Origin: Rhizomucor pusillus
Taxonomy: Eukaryota > Mucoromycota > Mucoromycetes > Mucorales > Lichtheimiaceae
Length of the DNA stretch: 25,416 nucleotides
Reading direction: 5' to 3'
NCBI GenBank assembly: GCA_900175165.2
Contig: FWWN02000147.1
Coordinates: 3,887 to 29,302 of the forward strand
A program made the position numbers and the translations under genes. Position 1 is the stretch's first letter. Each line of letters starts with the position of its first letter. Shown piece after piece: positions 10,292 through 21,328 of this stretch. Under the pieces are notes generated by a model, which was not told the origin of the DNA, did no database searches, and saw only the letters and a program-made list of their open reading frames with translations.

Positions 10292-12008
10292 TTAGAATTC
10301 TTCAAAGAGGTGGCGGTACGGGTCATATTGCGGCACGCCGTAAGGGACTTGTTGTTCCTCGTATACATCAAAAAGACTACTGTCGCCCTCGCCTTTACAG
10401 GTCGGTGCGTAAGGAGGACTTACTTTGCGCTGTGCGAGCAACTTGAAATCGATAAACTCGAACCACTTGTGCTCCATAACATCCAAGCATCCTCGCCGTA
10501 GGTTTCCGTAACGTGCAGACAAGTCGGACGTGAGCAAATGACGGAGCAAATCACGAATGGATGAATCAAAAGTCGAAGGGTATTTTGGCCGGCATTGTAA
10601 AATTTTCTCATACATTTTCATCTGATCCGCATCGTAGAAGGGTGGATAACTTTATCAATCAACTTTGTGTTAGTCACAATAGCATTGCAAGAAGCTGTAA
10701 GATATATACTACCCTGCCATCATTTCGTAAATCAAGACGCCAAGAGCCCAGTAATCAACTGCCTTGCCGTATCCCTTTGACTGGATAATCTCTGGAGCTG
10801 TATAATAGAATCAGACAGTTTGGTCATATGCAAACAAATTTTCTCCTTTGTTTACCAAGATAATCCGGTGTTCCGCATAATGTCCAGGTGATGTCATTAA
10901 CGTGCTTGGCGAAGCCAAAATCTGTCAGTTTTATGTGCCCGTAAGTATCCAAGAGTATGTTCTCTGGCTTGAGGTCCCTGTAGATTATATCCTTGCTATG
11001 CAGATAAGCGATTGCGAGTAGCGTTTCAGCAGCGTAAAAACGTGCAAGAGCCAGCGGCAATGTCTGTTCCAGATTTGTTTTTAGAGTTTGTTGCTACGAT
11101 CGGATCGAACGAACAAAGGTCAGTGGCAGCATGTTTTACCTTGAACTTTCTCATGAGGCTAAAAAGCTCCCCGCCAGGAACATAGTCCATGACAAGATAA
11201 AGGTTTGCATCGTCTTGAAACGTGCCCCAAAGATTGATGATAAACGGATGGACAACATTCATGAGAGTTTCCCGTTCAGAGCGGGTGTGTTCAACCTGTT
11301 TGAGCTGGACGACTTGCTGCTTTTTCAGAACCTTGAGTGCATAGTGTTTGTCATTATGCTTTGATCGCACAAGGTGGACGCGCCCAAAAGAACCAGTACC
11401 AAGAGTTCGCAGCACATGAAAATCTTGCAATGTGAGCGACTGCCTTCGCTTTTTGACGATATTCCATCCTTCATCGTCGTCCTTGCTTTCGTCCAGGTGC
11501 TGATCCACCAACAGCATGGGTGCAGACGATACCGACAGATCCGAGCTGGATGACTCTATGGTCTCAAGAGGCGACAGCGGAGGTGAATGAGGCATGGCAA
11601 AGATTACTGGACTCGGTGCATCTAGAGATAGTCCAGTCAACTTCATGTGTCAGCAGGCTATCAGTCAATCAGTATGGCAGTATACTGGTACTTGCGGAAG
11701 CACGCAAACCCCGTCATTTGTTTGTTGTTATTGTACAACGCCGATCCAGGTTGATCGGACGGACCCACTGCAGGGTTCAATTGCCATTAGAGTTGATACA
11801 AACTTTTGATCTCTCTCGTTTGAATAAACGTTCACTCACCCGGAGGATCATCGCGGTCAATGAAACCTCCACCCAATGTTTCTGAAGTGGGCAGCGATGC
11901 TAGCGATAGGTTGTGCTGGCTAGATCTCCAGAATTTGCTCTTTCGGGACGGACCTGTTGATGAAGACGAGTGCTTCGCCTTGTCCAAAAGTCGAGTCAGT
12001 ACGGACAT
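10292..12008 (-). CDS. cAMP-dependent protein kinase catalytic subunit
   Basis: Five exons: 12008-11840, 11621-11140, 11063-10856, 10797-10713, 10649-10292, giving 433 residues. Introns are 218, 76, 58 and 63 nt and every phase agrees. A fungal-style N-terminal extension of about 120 residues, Ser-rich, precedes an AGC kinase domain: Gly loop GTGSFGRV (131-138), K153 in ALKVLK, E172 in HTRSERE, catalytic D247 in YRDLKPEN, D265 of DFG, and the activation-loop T278 in [14 protein letters not shown]. The protein ends in FEEF, the PKA hydrophobic tail (FxxF). It phosphorylates RRxS/T sites and is held inactive by a regulatory subunit, which is not in this window. KKRRQSL (113-119), just before the kinase domain, is itself a PKA consensus and may be autophosphorylated. 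The first intron is unusually long; its acceptor (AG at 11623-11622) was chosen because it is the one that keeps phase. A downstream in-frame start inside exon 2 is a weaker alternative. Confidence 0.93.
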
Positions 12009-15000
12009 TGCTGGAAATGGAGAAAAGGCGTAGAAAAGAAATGTGAAGGGAACAGGGGTTTCTATTTGTTGCTGGGTGGATATTCCCGCTCCTCTTTGTA
12101 AACAAAAAAATTCATGCAAAGTGGCCCGTCGTAGCTTAAAAGAAATAAACATTAGGCACGATCCCAGGAGTACATTGGCATAGCAACAATCTAAAACCAT
12201 CTTTCCTCCAGATCTGAGATTTCAAGGCTTGATCAGATCTGCAGTTCCTTTGTTTCTGATCACTTCCTCTTTTTGTCCACGATATTCCATCAAACCTTCA
12301 TAGTTGTGTCGACATGGTGACATTGCGTTCAAAGGATTCGTGGGCCTAGAGCCATTAATGAGACTTGCGCTGCAAGGATATTCCAGTGTTTCAATCGAGA
12401 AGGGAGTAAGGTTGGGTGCTGGAAACCTAGCTTTTTGTCGTCTGTGTTCAGGCGCTAGCTAGCAGAAGTAGGTATTTTATATGCATTTGCTGCTTTGAAT
12501 GGCCGACCGATATCACAGTCTTGGAGCCATCTCAATCTCAAGCCAGTATGTCAAGTTATTCTCGACATCCCGCACCCAATGTGGCTGGAACGGATAGCAA
12601 ATGATGCAACTCTTTTGCACTGCCATTGGTTACCACATATTGGAACTTGTCACAGATATTCTTTGAATTGCTGTTAATTATCCTCTTTTATATTATTATT
12701 TTAACAAAAATTGGATAAACATAGACGATCAAGCCAAGTACTTTGCTGTCGACTAACAACGGCCGCATCAGTAACTTAGATGCATCGACGAGAAGATGCC
12801 GTTCCAGAAACGCTTTTTGCAGTGATACGCGTCCGATTGGAAGCCAAACTTTTTTAGCGAATTGATTGCGAGTATGCATATCACAACTTTGAAAACATAT
12901 TTTACAGCCGTTGCTGTGCATGAATTATCACGTAGCAGCGGCGTGACTGACTCACTATTCTGTCCACACTCTAAAAAGCTGCTGTTAAAATAATACTGCA
13001 GTACAGCCGATATCCGCTATAATAGTGCAACTGAAAAGATATGGTAATCCAGACAATAAAATGACTAGAGCGGTTATTATGCATCATGGACCTGTATATG
13101 TAGACAGGTAGACACCCTGTGCCGTTGAAAATCCATTCCGATGCAAAATTTCGACGAAAAGACTTATCAATACTTGCACAAATGTAGAAGTTTAGATGGA
13201 GAACACATTGTTACTGACGTATCTTCACATCATATGTGGGTACCAACTAGTGCGTTAGTCTCTCTTTCTTCCACGTCATAGCTACGCAACGCAACGCAAA
13301 AGCAAACAAACTAGTGTTGGCATATACTCCCTGTGCTACCCCGTAAGGAGGTCATGTAAGTGAGGGAATGAGGACCTTGGGTGGCCTTTTACTACAAGGG
13401 GATTTATTACTTTTTGTCACATCAAGCATCAGCAGAATTTAAGCTCTTTTTCTTCTCCTTAATTCATACATAGCGCGGTAAAAAAGAAAAAGGCGCTAAC
13501 TGCACGAACTATATGAACTTTTTAGCTTTCGTGGTACAGGAATACTGGATAATTTTGCGCTACCGTGTATACACGCACTAGATATTGAACGGGACGATGG
13601 AGTAAGGAAAGATAACGTAGCAGTTATAAGTTAGCAGCGTAGTAGGCTAAGCTGCATCGCGCGATGCACATTAATTGCAGTCGTGTAAATGAAGTATGCT
13701 AGCCAGCCAGTCGCTCTCTGCTGCCTGCACAGTTTGAGCATTGGGAATAAGCACGTTATCATAAATGCACGGACGGAGAAACAAAAAGTGATCCCTACCC
13801 CGCATGCCCCAAATGAAATATATCACGACGGCGACGGCTTCTTTGTATACCAGTCATCCCCCATTTTACAGGGTCCATTGCTTGCTTACCCTCCCTCTCC
13901 GCCCCCTTTTTTTGCGCTGCTCGGTCGCCCGTGGGCAGAAAGGGAACTACAATGGATGCATATGTGTAATATATTCTGTCGATCGATCAAGTGTCTATTT
14001 TTGATCGGATTCTTGGAACAATCAGAAGGCCTTATTGATGGACAAACACGTATCCTATTTGATGAATGCTCAGCTGTGTATAATATAAGCGTTTTTTCTT
14101 GCCATCTCGTACGCGCTCCCATTTATTTGACACCTGCAAATCGAGTCTACCAAGTTGTGATGAATGACAGATATTAATTTGTCTACTCGCTTATACAAAG
14201 ATCGTTCGGCAGCCCCTGGCCGGATCTCCCTTGCCAGCCCCCAGAAGCAGCAGTCTCCTTCCAACTCGGTTAAAGAAAGGGCTAATCCAGTGTTTCGGAT
14301 CCAATGAGAAAGTGATACGAACCATACGCATATCTTTTAATGTGCATTTTGCGAGCAACAGGGAGTATACGCAGCTTTTCAAGGATGCTGCATCTATGCT
14401 GTGTACACGTTACACATATTTTGCAGCCAAAAATTAATGTAAAAGGCCCAATACGTGATCCCTCCATCCAACCCAGGGAACAGGAAGGATGCAATTAAAC
14501 CGACCTCCAACGGATAATAATAACACGGACCGAGGGTTCGCTGCTGTTGCGAGAAGGGGCCTGTAGGGTCCTTGTTGCTCATCTGCGCTCCTCAATCCAC
14601 TGCAAGATACAGTAATAACATTATACAGTGTGCTGATAAAAAAGAAAACATAATAGAGACAGACAGATACATAGCGAGGGTGGCCATATGCTGCCACGCG
14701 CTAGCCCCTATCTAGACGCCCTCTCTGTATGAAAGCACCACTCACCTGTTGAGGATGATGTCGTAATAGGTCATATGAAGGGGAAAACTAAGAATCTACT
14801 ACTAAACTCAAGTCCAACTGGCGATAGTCAAAACTGTACACATACATTTGTGCTACTAGCAGCTGAGCAATGCAAGTTTATTGTTGTGAGTGTGTGTGCG
14901 CACACTAGCTCGATTGTCGATCCTTGTCTTTGTACATCGATTCGCCGATTATTCCTTGACACTTTGTGCAAGTGTAGCACGATGAACTCACTTATGGAGT

Positions 15001-17112
15001 AATTGAAAAAATTCTAGATGCAGCACCTCTGATCCCTATCGGACATACTATCCTACAAAACTTTGTACTGATGTAAATACCGCGGAAAGGATAAAGACAT
15101 AAATTGTCCAGTGAGTTATTCTGTGTCAGTCTCCGTTCTTAGGTGTCAATCACAACCCCGTTTTGGAGCCGTTGTGTACAGTGCGTTGTTGGTCGATTTT
15201 CGAATAGCACATTTTGCAAGCCAGGGCGTCAGCGCCCTTCTCCTATGAGAGTGATGCGACGCGCGCAGTAAACATACGATGAACTGTTTCTCTATTCGTA
15301 CATCTCTGCTCCTATTGCTAGGGTGCGCCACACAAATCTTTTTCCTTTTTGCGGCACTGCACGATCGGTGAGAAACTTGGCTGAAAGAAACAAGGCACGG
15401 TGAGCAGCCGTGCGATCAGCATACAAAGTAGCAGCAGCAGCAGCAGCCGGCTAGACCATTTACGGCCACAAGGCGGCTTCACGAAAGAGGAAATGGCCGG
15501 GAATGATCGGCGCAACAGCCAAATTTAGTCTCGTTCGTCGTGATTGAACCCTTTTGCTTGTGCGACAAAATCTGCAGCGACGCCCACATTGTTGACCCTA
15601 GTGCGACGATGATGGCGATACGCGCGCACACACACATACAACTTGTTGATCGCATGTTTCTGGAGGGAGAGTTGAAGAACGGAAGAGTGTAAACACGGAC
15701 CATTTCTTGAGCATTTATCTGCATAAAGGACCACTCCCTGCCAAATGGGCGGCGCCTCACCCAACCATGCGTATTCCCCCATTCGCCCCCCGCGCAGACC
15801 AGGAGCACACACTCTCTCTCTGCCTCTCTCTCTGTCTCTCTTTCTGAAGGATATTTGTCACCTGGCCTGGAGTGAGTTGTTGCTGCTGTAGTCGCCTTGC
15901 CAATCATGCCAATGATCATGCGATCATCGGCAACTTTTTGTGTGGGAATCTTGCATGTGCGCACATACGCTTGTCTTTTAATGTATATGTTTATTTTTCC
16001 TCACTCACTCTCTCTCGTTACCCGCGTTACCTCCCCTTGCTTTCCCCTTCTTTGCGCTCTCTTGTACTTGAATTTTCTCAAAAGGTCTCATGATTAACTG
16101 TCGGCGCTGTTGCAGATAGCAATTTTTCCCTTTTTACTACAAGTCGGTACGGATCATCACATCGGGCTGGTTGTTGTCATCACTATTTGGTAAATAACGA
16201 AGGGAACGATATACAAATTATGTGTTTGTGGGATTGCACGCACACACACACACACACGCACGCATCCACGCATTACGCATGATGGGCATTGTCATGTTGC
16301 AAAATCGACGATCTTGTCTATATGTAAGCTGATATCATGCGTCTACGACCTAAGAGATCTAGAGGGCTCTTCTTTTAGTACGGCTTTAACGATAAACGGG
16401 GGTGAATAATGAACTGTGCTCCTTTCTCGTTCATCCCTGTTCTTAATTAGGCACCTGCCTTTGGGTTCTTTTTTTCCTTACCGGATGTAATAATTTACTT
16501 TGCACTCGCACTGTTGTTCAAATAATAAAATTAGGCTATCTCGCTATCTTCTTTTTTTGCGTGCAGAAACTCTGCGTTTCATTACTTCCATCTTGTTTGG
16601 CACTTCAAGTTGTCGCAGCAGCATCCGCCCTAATTTATTTAATGCTGAGCTTCATAAAGGCGGGGTAGAAACACATTGCTCTAAATAATCCGCGTTAATT
16701 GGTTGCTATACGAAATAGTTTAATGAGTGAATGACAGAATACTTTCCAGTGTAAAATGTCAACTCTCGGCAAAAAGCATCTAGGTTTGCAGATGGATATA
16801 AATGGAAAAGAAGGGATTCTCGTTCTTTCATTCAACTCCCTCCCATTCACATACATCCCCCGTTCCCCCCGAATCCAAGTCTGCCTCTTCTCCCCCCCCC
16901 AAAGGCGCAGAGACAAGATTGCCCCCCTGAAGACCGATTTTCACCTTGTGCCAATCAATCGGCTCACCCTTTTTTACTTGCTAAACGGATATAAATGAAG
17001 GGCATCTTTTGTCGGCCTGCTTCCTTTTTTTCCTACAGCCAGTCTTGTCTTGTTTTCTTCTCTTTCAACTTTTTCTCTCTCTCTTTCTCTCTCGCCAGCT
17101 CCACCCCTTTGA
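12009..17112. other. 5.1-kb gene-poor region between divergent kinase genes
   Basis: Frames here (longest 162 codons at 13689-14177 and 161 codons at 15479-15964) show no recognisable domain, no convincing splice structure, and Cys/Ser/Ile-rich chance-like composition. Contents I can see are a CAG run (about 15429-15447), CT-rich tracts (about 15813-15845), a CA run (about 16240-16257), a C run near 16892-16901 and two copies of GGATATAAATG (16794-16804, 16987-16997). It must hold both kinase promoters and could hide long leaders, leader introns or a non-coding RNA. I see no tRNA, 5S or spliceosomal RNA. Confidence 0.5.
16987..16997 (+). promoter_or_regulatory. Candidate TATA element of the Ran1-like kinase
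   Basis: GGATATAAATG contains TATAAA and lies about 116 nt before the ATG at 17113. A CT-rich leader (about 17066-17097) falls between them, a common layout for fungal promoters. An identical 11-mer is found at 16794-16804, 193 bp upstream. Use of either copy is inference. Confidence 0.4.
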
Positions 17113-18299
17113 ATGTCTCTTAAGATGGTTCATCCGCACACCTTTCCGCTCGGCAAACGCATAAACAACCTCGAAATTGTAAATATTCTCGGCCAGGGCG
17201 CCTACGGTCAAGTCTACCTCGCGAAACGAATCGATACTCCAGAATTGCAACTATGCGCTGTCAAGTCCCTGCGACAAGCCAAATTGGACGATCGTCAACG
17301 AGCTTTCCAGCGCACCGAGATTGGACTTCATGCACGGCTGTCAGGACATCCGCACATTATCCAACTTGAACGCGTTATTCGAGAGCCCGAGTACACTCAT
17401 GTGGTGCTTGAATACGGTCCTGAAGGTGATTTGTTTTCGGCCATCACGGAACGGGAGCTTTACATGGGCAACCACAGCCTCATCCGGCATGTGTTCTTGC
17501 AGCTGCTAGATGCAGTCAGCTATTGTCACCGCAACGGTGTATACCATCGAGATATTAAGCCTGAAAACATTCTCGTTTTCGACGGCGGCAAGACTGTCAA
17601 GCTGGCCGACTTTGGTCTGGCAACAACCGAAGTCATTTCAACCGATTATGGCTGCGGCAGTACATTTTATTTTTCACCAGGTAATGGGAGCGCTGAAATT
17701 TTATGCAAGTTTGTCGGTTTTGCTGATTGCTCTGTTTCTGGTATATAGAATGCCAAGGAGATTCGTCAAACAGAAAGAAGCGCATCGGCTATGCGACGGC
17801 ACCCAATGATGTATGGGCACTCGGTGTTATTCTTGTAAACCTGGCGGCTGGCCGGAATCCTTGGAGACAGGCGTCGTTGAGCGACGAGACATTCTACGCA
17901 TACCTGTCCGACCCCAACTTTTTACTAAAGATCCTGCCTATCTCTCGGGAACTCAACCAGATTCTGAAACGCATCTTTTGCATCGACCCGCTCCGACGGA
18001 TAAGCCTGAACGAGCTGCGCGAACGTATTAAGCGATGCAAGTACTTTACCCGAACGCCTCAGGTCGAGCGCCTTGAACGACAGCAAGCACTGGATCGAGA
18101 ATTCATGACACTTCGTAAACTCAAAATGCCACCTGTTACCGGTGCACCTCCATCTCCACCAGCTACCCCGCGCTCCAATCGATCACAGGCATCTATCTCG
18201 TCGAGTACAGCATCGTGGCAACACAGAATCACTCCCCCAACTTCACGCGATGGCTGTGTTGCAGATGAGAAGCTTGACATACTGGATATGCAAGTCTGA
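17113..18299 (+). CDS. Ran1/Pat1/Vhs1-type Ser/Thr protein kinase
   Basis: Exons 17113-17680 and 17749-18299 with a 68-nt intron give 372 residues. The kinase domain spans about 18-315: Gly loop GQGAYGQV (27-34), K51 in CAVKSL, catalytic D147 in YHRDIKPEN, D166 of DFG. The activation segment DYGCGSTFYFSPECQG is the signature of the Ran1/Vhs1/Sks1/Ksp1 group, with SPE in place of APE. The splice restores SPECQG exactly. A short tail rich in Ser, Pro and Thr follows (about 328-360). Family members act in nutrient-dependent choice between growth and meiosis or filamentation. A second ATG at 17125 has the better initiation context (A at -3, G at +4), so the protein may start at MVHPHTF, four residues shorter. 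The gene is divergent from the PKA gene. Confidence 0.9.
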
Positions 18300-18430
18300 G
18301 CACTCTCGCTGAAACACTACATACATTTACAAAACACACCCGCTCATTATCCTTCGATTTTCCAACATGAGTGGGCGCTTGCGCCGGCTCAAACCGCTCC
18401 ATACTTTATCCTTTCTTCAATACAAACCGG

Positions 18431-18461
<31 letters not shown>

Positions 18462-18473
18462 GCACGCACGCAC
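18431..18473. repeat. CA/GCAC compound microsatellite
   Basis: An uninterrupted CA run of about 27 nt passes into GCAC units. It lies 130-170 nt after the stop codon of the Ran1-like kinase and so is probably in its 3' UTR. Confidence 0.9.
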
Positions 18474-19506
18474 ATATTTTCAACACAATCACAGTTATAT
18501 ACATATATATATATCCTCTTTTCTCTCACTCCACCATACGGGCGGATAATTGTTGACCTATTCATCCGGTCCCCTTCCTCTTCCCCTTTCTTTCCCCTTT
18601 GCACGCTATCTTATATGTTATTGGCCTTTTTTTCTTCCATCTTATTCTTCTTGTCCATATTATGCATTTTCTGTAAGTTTACATACGCTTTCTCCCCACC
18701 GTTCACCATTTTTTTCTTTTTTCCGTATGTATATGTTCTTTTATCCCACTTGTCTTTTTTCCCTCTGAGAGCTGTTGCTATGGCAGAAGGCTTTCATGAT
18801 GTTCATCCATATTCAAAAAGACCACACATTGAACCCAGACATTGCAAAAATAATAAAAACACACACACACAAAAACAAAGTCATTCACAGCAGCTTGCAT
18901 TACATTTGCTTTTGTCATTGTTCCTTTTCGTTTCGACCACTGTGCTTCGCTACGTTTATGTACTGCGGATTACAATGATCGGATCAGTTGAAGAGCTTAA
19001 TGTGTAGATTTGCGCAGTTGCTGCATTCCTGGCGGCAGCGGCGGCGGCTGCGGCTGCTAATTGCTTGAACCTCACGCATTAACAACAAATAACAATGGGA
19101 GCTCGGGCGGCAGCAGCAGCAGCAGACCCCCGTATTCTACAATGTTGCACAATGTGCCTCAGTGATACAGGCCAATCCATGGCTTATCAAATAACAATAG
19201 GGTTCTTCCTCGGAACCCGCAAATATGTACATTTACTGTAAATGCCCTTCCTTTCTTTCCTTTCCTCCTCTCGACGGACGACGTCCCTAGTATGCTGTCA
19301 AATTGCCATGTAGAGCTGCAGCCTTTCAGGAGGTTTGGCTTATTGCTGGGACCGCACTTGACAGATTTGTGTAAAACATCTGCAAGTTTGGGCTGACCGC
19401 GTGGGCTGTCAAGGACGACAAGAGAGGAAATGATCTGAAACACAACGAATTAAGTAACGGAAGTGTCGTTGGAAAACGTTGTCTGGTTGGAAAAGAACGT
19501 GCAAAG

Positions 19507-19536
19507 GTTTAAAAACAGATGACGATCTGTTTAAAC
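19507..19536. repeat. Bulged inverted repeat (hairpin)
   Basis: The left arm GTTTAAAAACAGAT and right arm ATCTGTTTAAAC pair over 12 bp with a 2-nt A bulge and a GACG loop. It is intergenic, about 500 bp upstream of the histidine-phosphatase start. Confidence 0.6.
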
Positions 19537-20036
19537 CCCATCATATTCATTGTTGCCCATCATCCCTGAATGCTGTTTGTAGATTGACAGCTATTATTCC
19601 TTGGAACCAAAGCGAGTCACATAGAGAGATACTGATACACGCACATCAAATTTCGATATAGTTCTTCTGTTCCTGAAACTCAAATAGAAATTTTACGAAA
19701 AAGGCAAAAGGTCAAAAGGAGAGAAGGAGCTCGTGTTCTGTTTTCAAGATGATCATCTCGATAACTTTTTCTTCTCGGTTTAAAGAAAGAGAGAATATAA
19801 TGCTAGCAAATTTCTGCAACTGAGGCATCATGAGATGATATATATCATAATAGTCTCACAGCCACCGCTCATGTAATAAATACCCATATTTTCACATGCG
19901 AAAAAGCCAAGCGGGAAAAAAAGTCAGCCGACCGACATGAACGGTCTCTCTCACTCTCACTCTCATATTTGCCATATTTTTCTTCCTTTTTTCACCTTCC
20001 TTTTCATTTCTCTCCCTAAGCCGCTTACTTGACATC

Positions 20037-21052
20037 ATGGCTCCAACGTCCGCCAACATAGTTTACATAGTTCGTCACGGCGAAAGGCTCGGTAAACGGA
20101 TCAAATATCGCCTGAGAATCTGAATTTTGATCTGACGCTTTGCTGCTGCCCATTGCCAGACCACGTTTTGAAAATGTGGAGACCCGACCCCGCACTGGGA
20201 ATTTGGGATCCACCGTTATCTTGGAAGGTAGTAAAATAAAAAAAAAAGCATGCAGCCCGATCCTTCAACCTGGTAATATATGAATTTGTTTAGGGTCACG
20301 AGCAAGCAGAGCAGACCGGAAAGCATATTTTAAATTTGATGCATGAGCGCGGCATTGACGTTGACGATGCGACCGTTGTATTCTACAGCTCGCCATTCCA
20401 GCGATGCATCGATACCGCAATCGGCGTTGCGCGTGGTATGCAGCAGACTGCAAAGACAGCAGCGCTGCGGTTGGAACTTGGATTGGGCGAATGGATGTGC
20501 GAGCGATTCTTTGACCAAATATGCCCTGCAGCGCAGCTCACATCGCGACAGCAGGTAGCGCTAGCCAAGCAGCAAGTATCCTCCTTCAACAACAAAGGCA
20601 GCAGCAGCAGCAGCGGGCTACCGTTTGCTGTGGACTATGGATATAAGCAAGCGCGGACAGAATTCGTATTTCCCGAGCGATACTCTGACATGCTGAAACG
20701 GTTTGACGAGACTCGGATGCACTGCTGCGCTGTAACTACGGCCAAGCTGCCGGTTGCTGCTGTCCGAAAACACATCGTCGTTGTCATGGTCACCCACGCT
20801 ATCGGCATTAGCGCCTTGCTCGATAGTTTCCGGCACACGCTCACACGACCCGTGGAAACATCCTATTGCAGTATCTCTTGCGTCACACGTTGCAACAACA
20901 TGGCTGTTTTCTTGCCGTCGCCAACTAGCGAAAATGGGCCGGATGACGATGATACTGCTAACCAAGATTTCACAAGTATCAATCAAGATGATGGCAGCGA
21001 TATGGATCGATGGCAAGTCGAACTACAAGCATTCGATGCCCATCTCTCGTGA
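20037..21052 (+). CDS. Histidine-phosphatase (PGAM-like, branch 1) protein
   Basis: Exons 20037-20091, 20160-20227 and 20294-21052 give 293 residues; introns are 68 and 66 nt. The catalytic set of the superfamily is complete: R13 H14 G15 E16 at the N terminus (H14 is the phospho-acceptor), R78 in FYSSPFQRCIDTA, acid E107 in GLGEWM, and H209 in VMVTHAIG. The splice after RL restores RHGERLDH, and the second joins WDPPLSWK to GHEQAEQT, both usual for UBASH3/PGAM-like phosphatases. A Ser-rich insert (about 143-149) and an acidic C-terminal tail are extra. It lacks the glycolytic PGAM signatures, so a phosphatase acting on protein or a small molecule is more likely than a mutase; the substrate is unknown. 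The leader is strongly pyrimidine-rich, and the gene converges on uL13, 276 bp away. Confidence 0.88.
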
Positions 21053-21168
21053 TCACCTGCATTGTTGCTATTGTCATAATTTCCTCTGCTCCACGACGTA
21101 TACCCTTTGAAAGTTCTATTCATCTCCATCTTTATGCATGCCCTCCCCCAACTCTCAACTCTTTTAAT

Positions 21169-21206
21169 ATCTCTGATTTTTTCTCATATCTCTGATTTTT
21201 TCTCAT
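21169..21206. repeat. Perfect tandem duplication of 19 bp
   Basis: The 19-mer ATCTCTGATTTTTTCTCAT occurs at 21169-21187 and again at 21188-21206 with no mismatch. It lies between the convergent histidine-phosphatase and uL13 genes, in probable 3' UTR or terminator DNA. Identity of the copies suggests a recent slippage event. Confidence 0.9.
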
Positions 21207-21328
21207 CGACCTAATGTCCAATCACTCTTTTTCTTTGCAACCAACAAAGAAAAAACGCAGCGTGAGAAACGTAGAATGGACAAGAGCACTTTAGTTTAAA
21301 ATGAGAGAGATGATGTATGATGAGGCGT

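Larger units (their letters stand above)
18300..20036. other. Spacer between the kinase and histidine-phosphatase genes
   Basis: It holds the kinase 3' region, CA then GCAC microsatellites (18431-18473), pyrimidine-rich tracts, an AATAAA near 18852-18858, a CAG run (about 19111-19125), a bulged hairpin (19507-19536), a 14-bp palindrome (19835-19848) and the CT-rich leader of the next gene (about 19944-20026). A minus-strand frame at 19159-19443, preceded by an acceptor-like TTTCAG, has coding-like composition but no recognised homologue. Confidence 0.45.

Noticed and set aside
12688..12921. 77-codon minus-strand open frame with a repeated LLVDSK/LLVDAS-like phrase
   Set aside because: It looked slightly protein-like, but there is no recognisable family, no flanking exons and AT-rich surroundings.
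13689..14177. 162-codon open frame in the kinase-kinase spacer
   Set aside because: No domain, chance-like composition, overlapped by equally long frames on other phases, and no splice or promoter context.
15535..15560. TTGAACCC resembling a tRNA B box on the minus strand
   Set aside because: No A box at the right distance and no acceptor-stem or T-stem pairing.
15479..15964. 161-codon minus-strand open frame
   Set aside because: It crosses CT and CA repeat tracts, with no family resemblance. Low-complexity DNA keeps it open.
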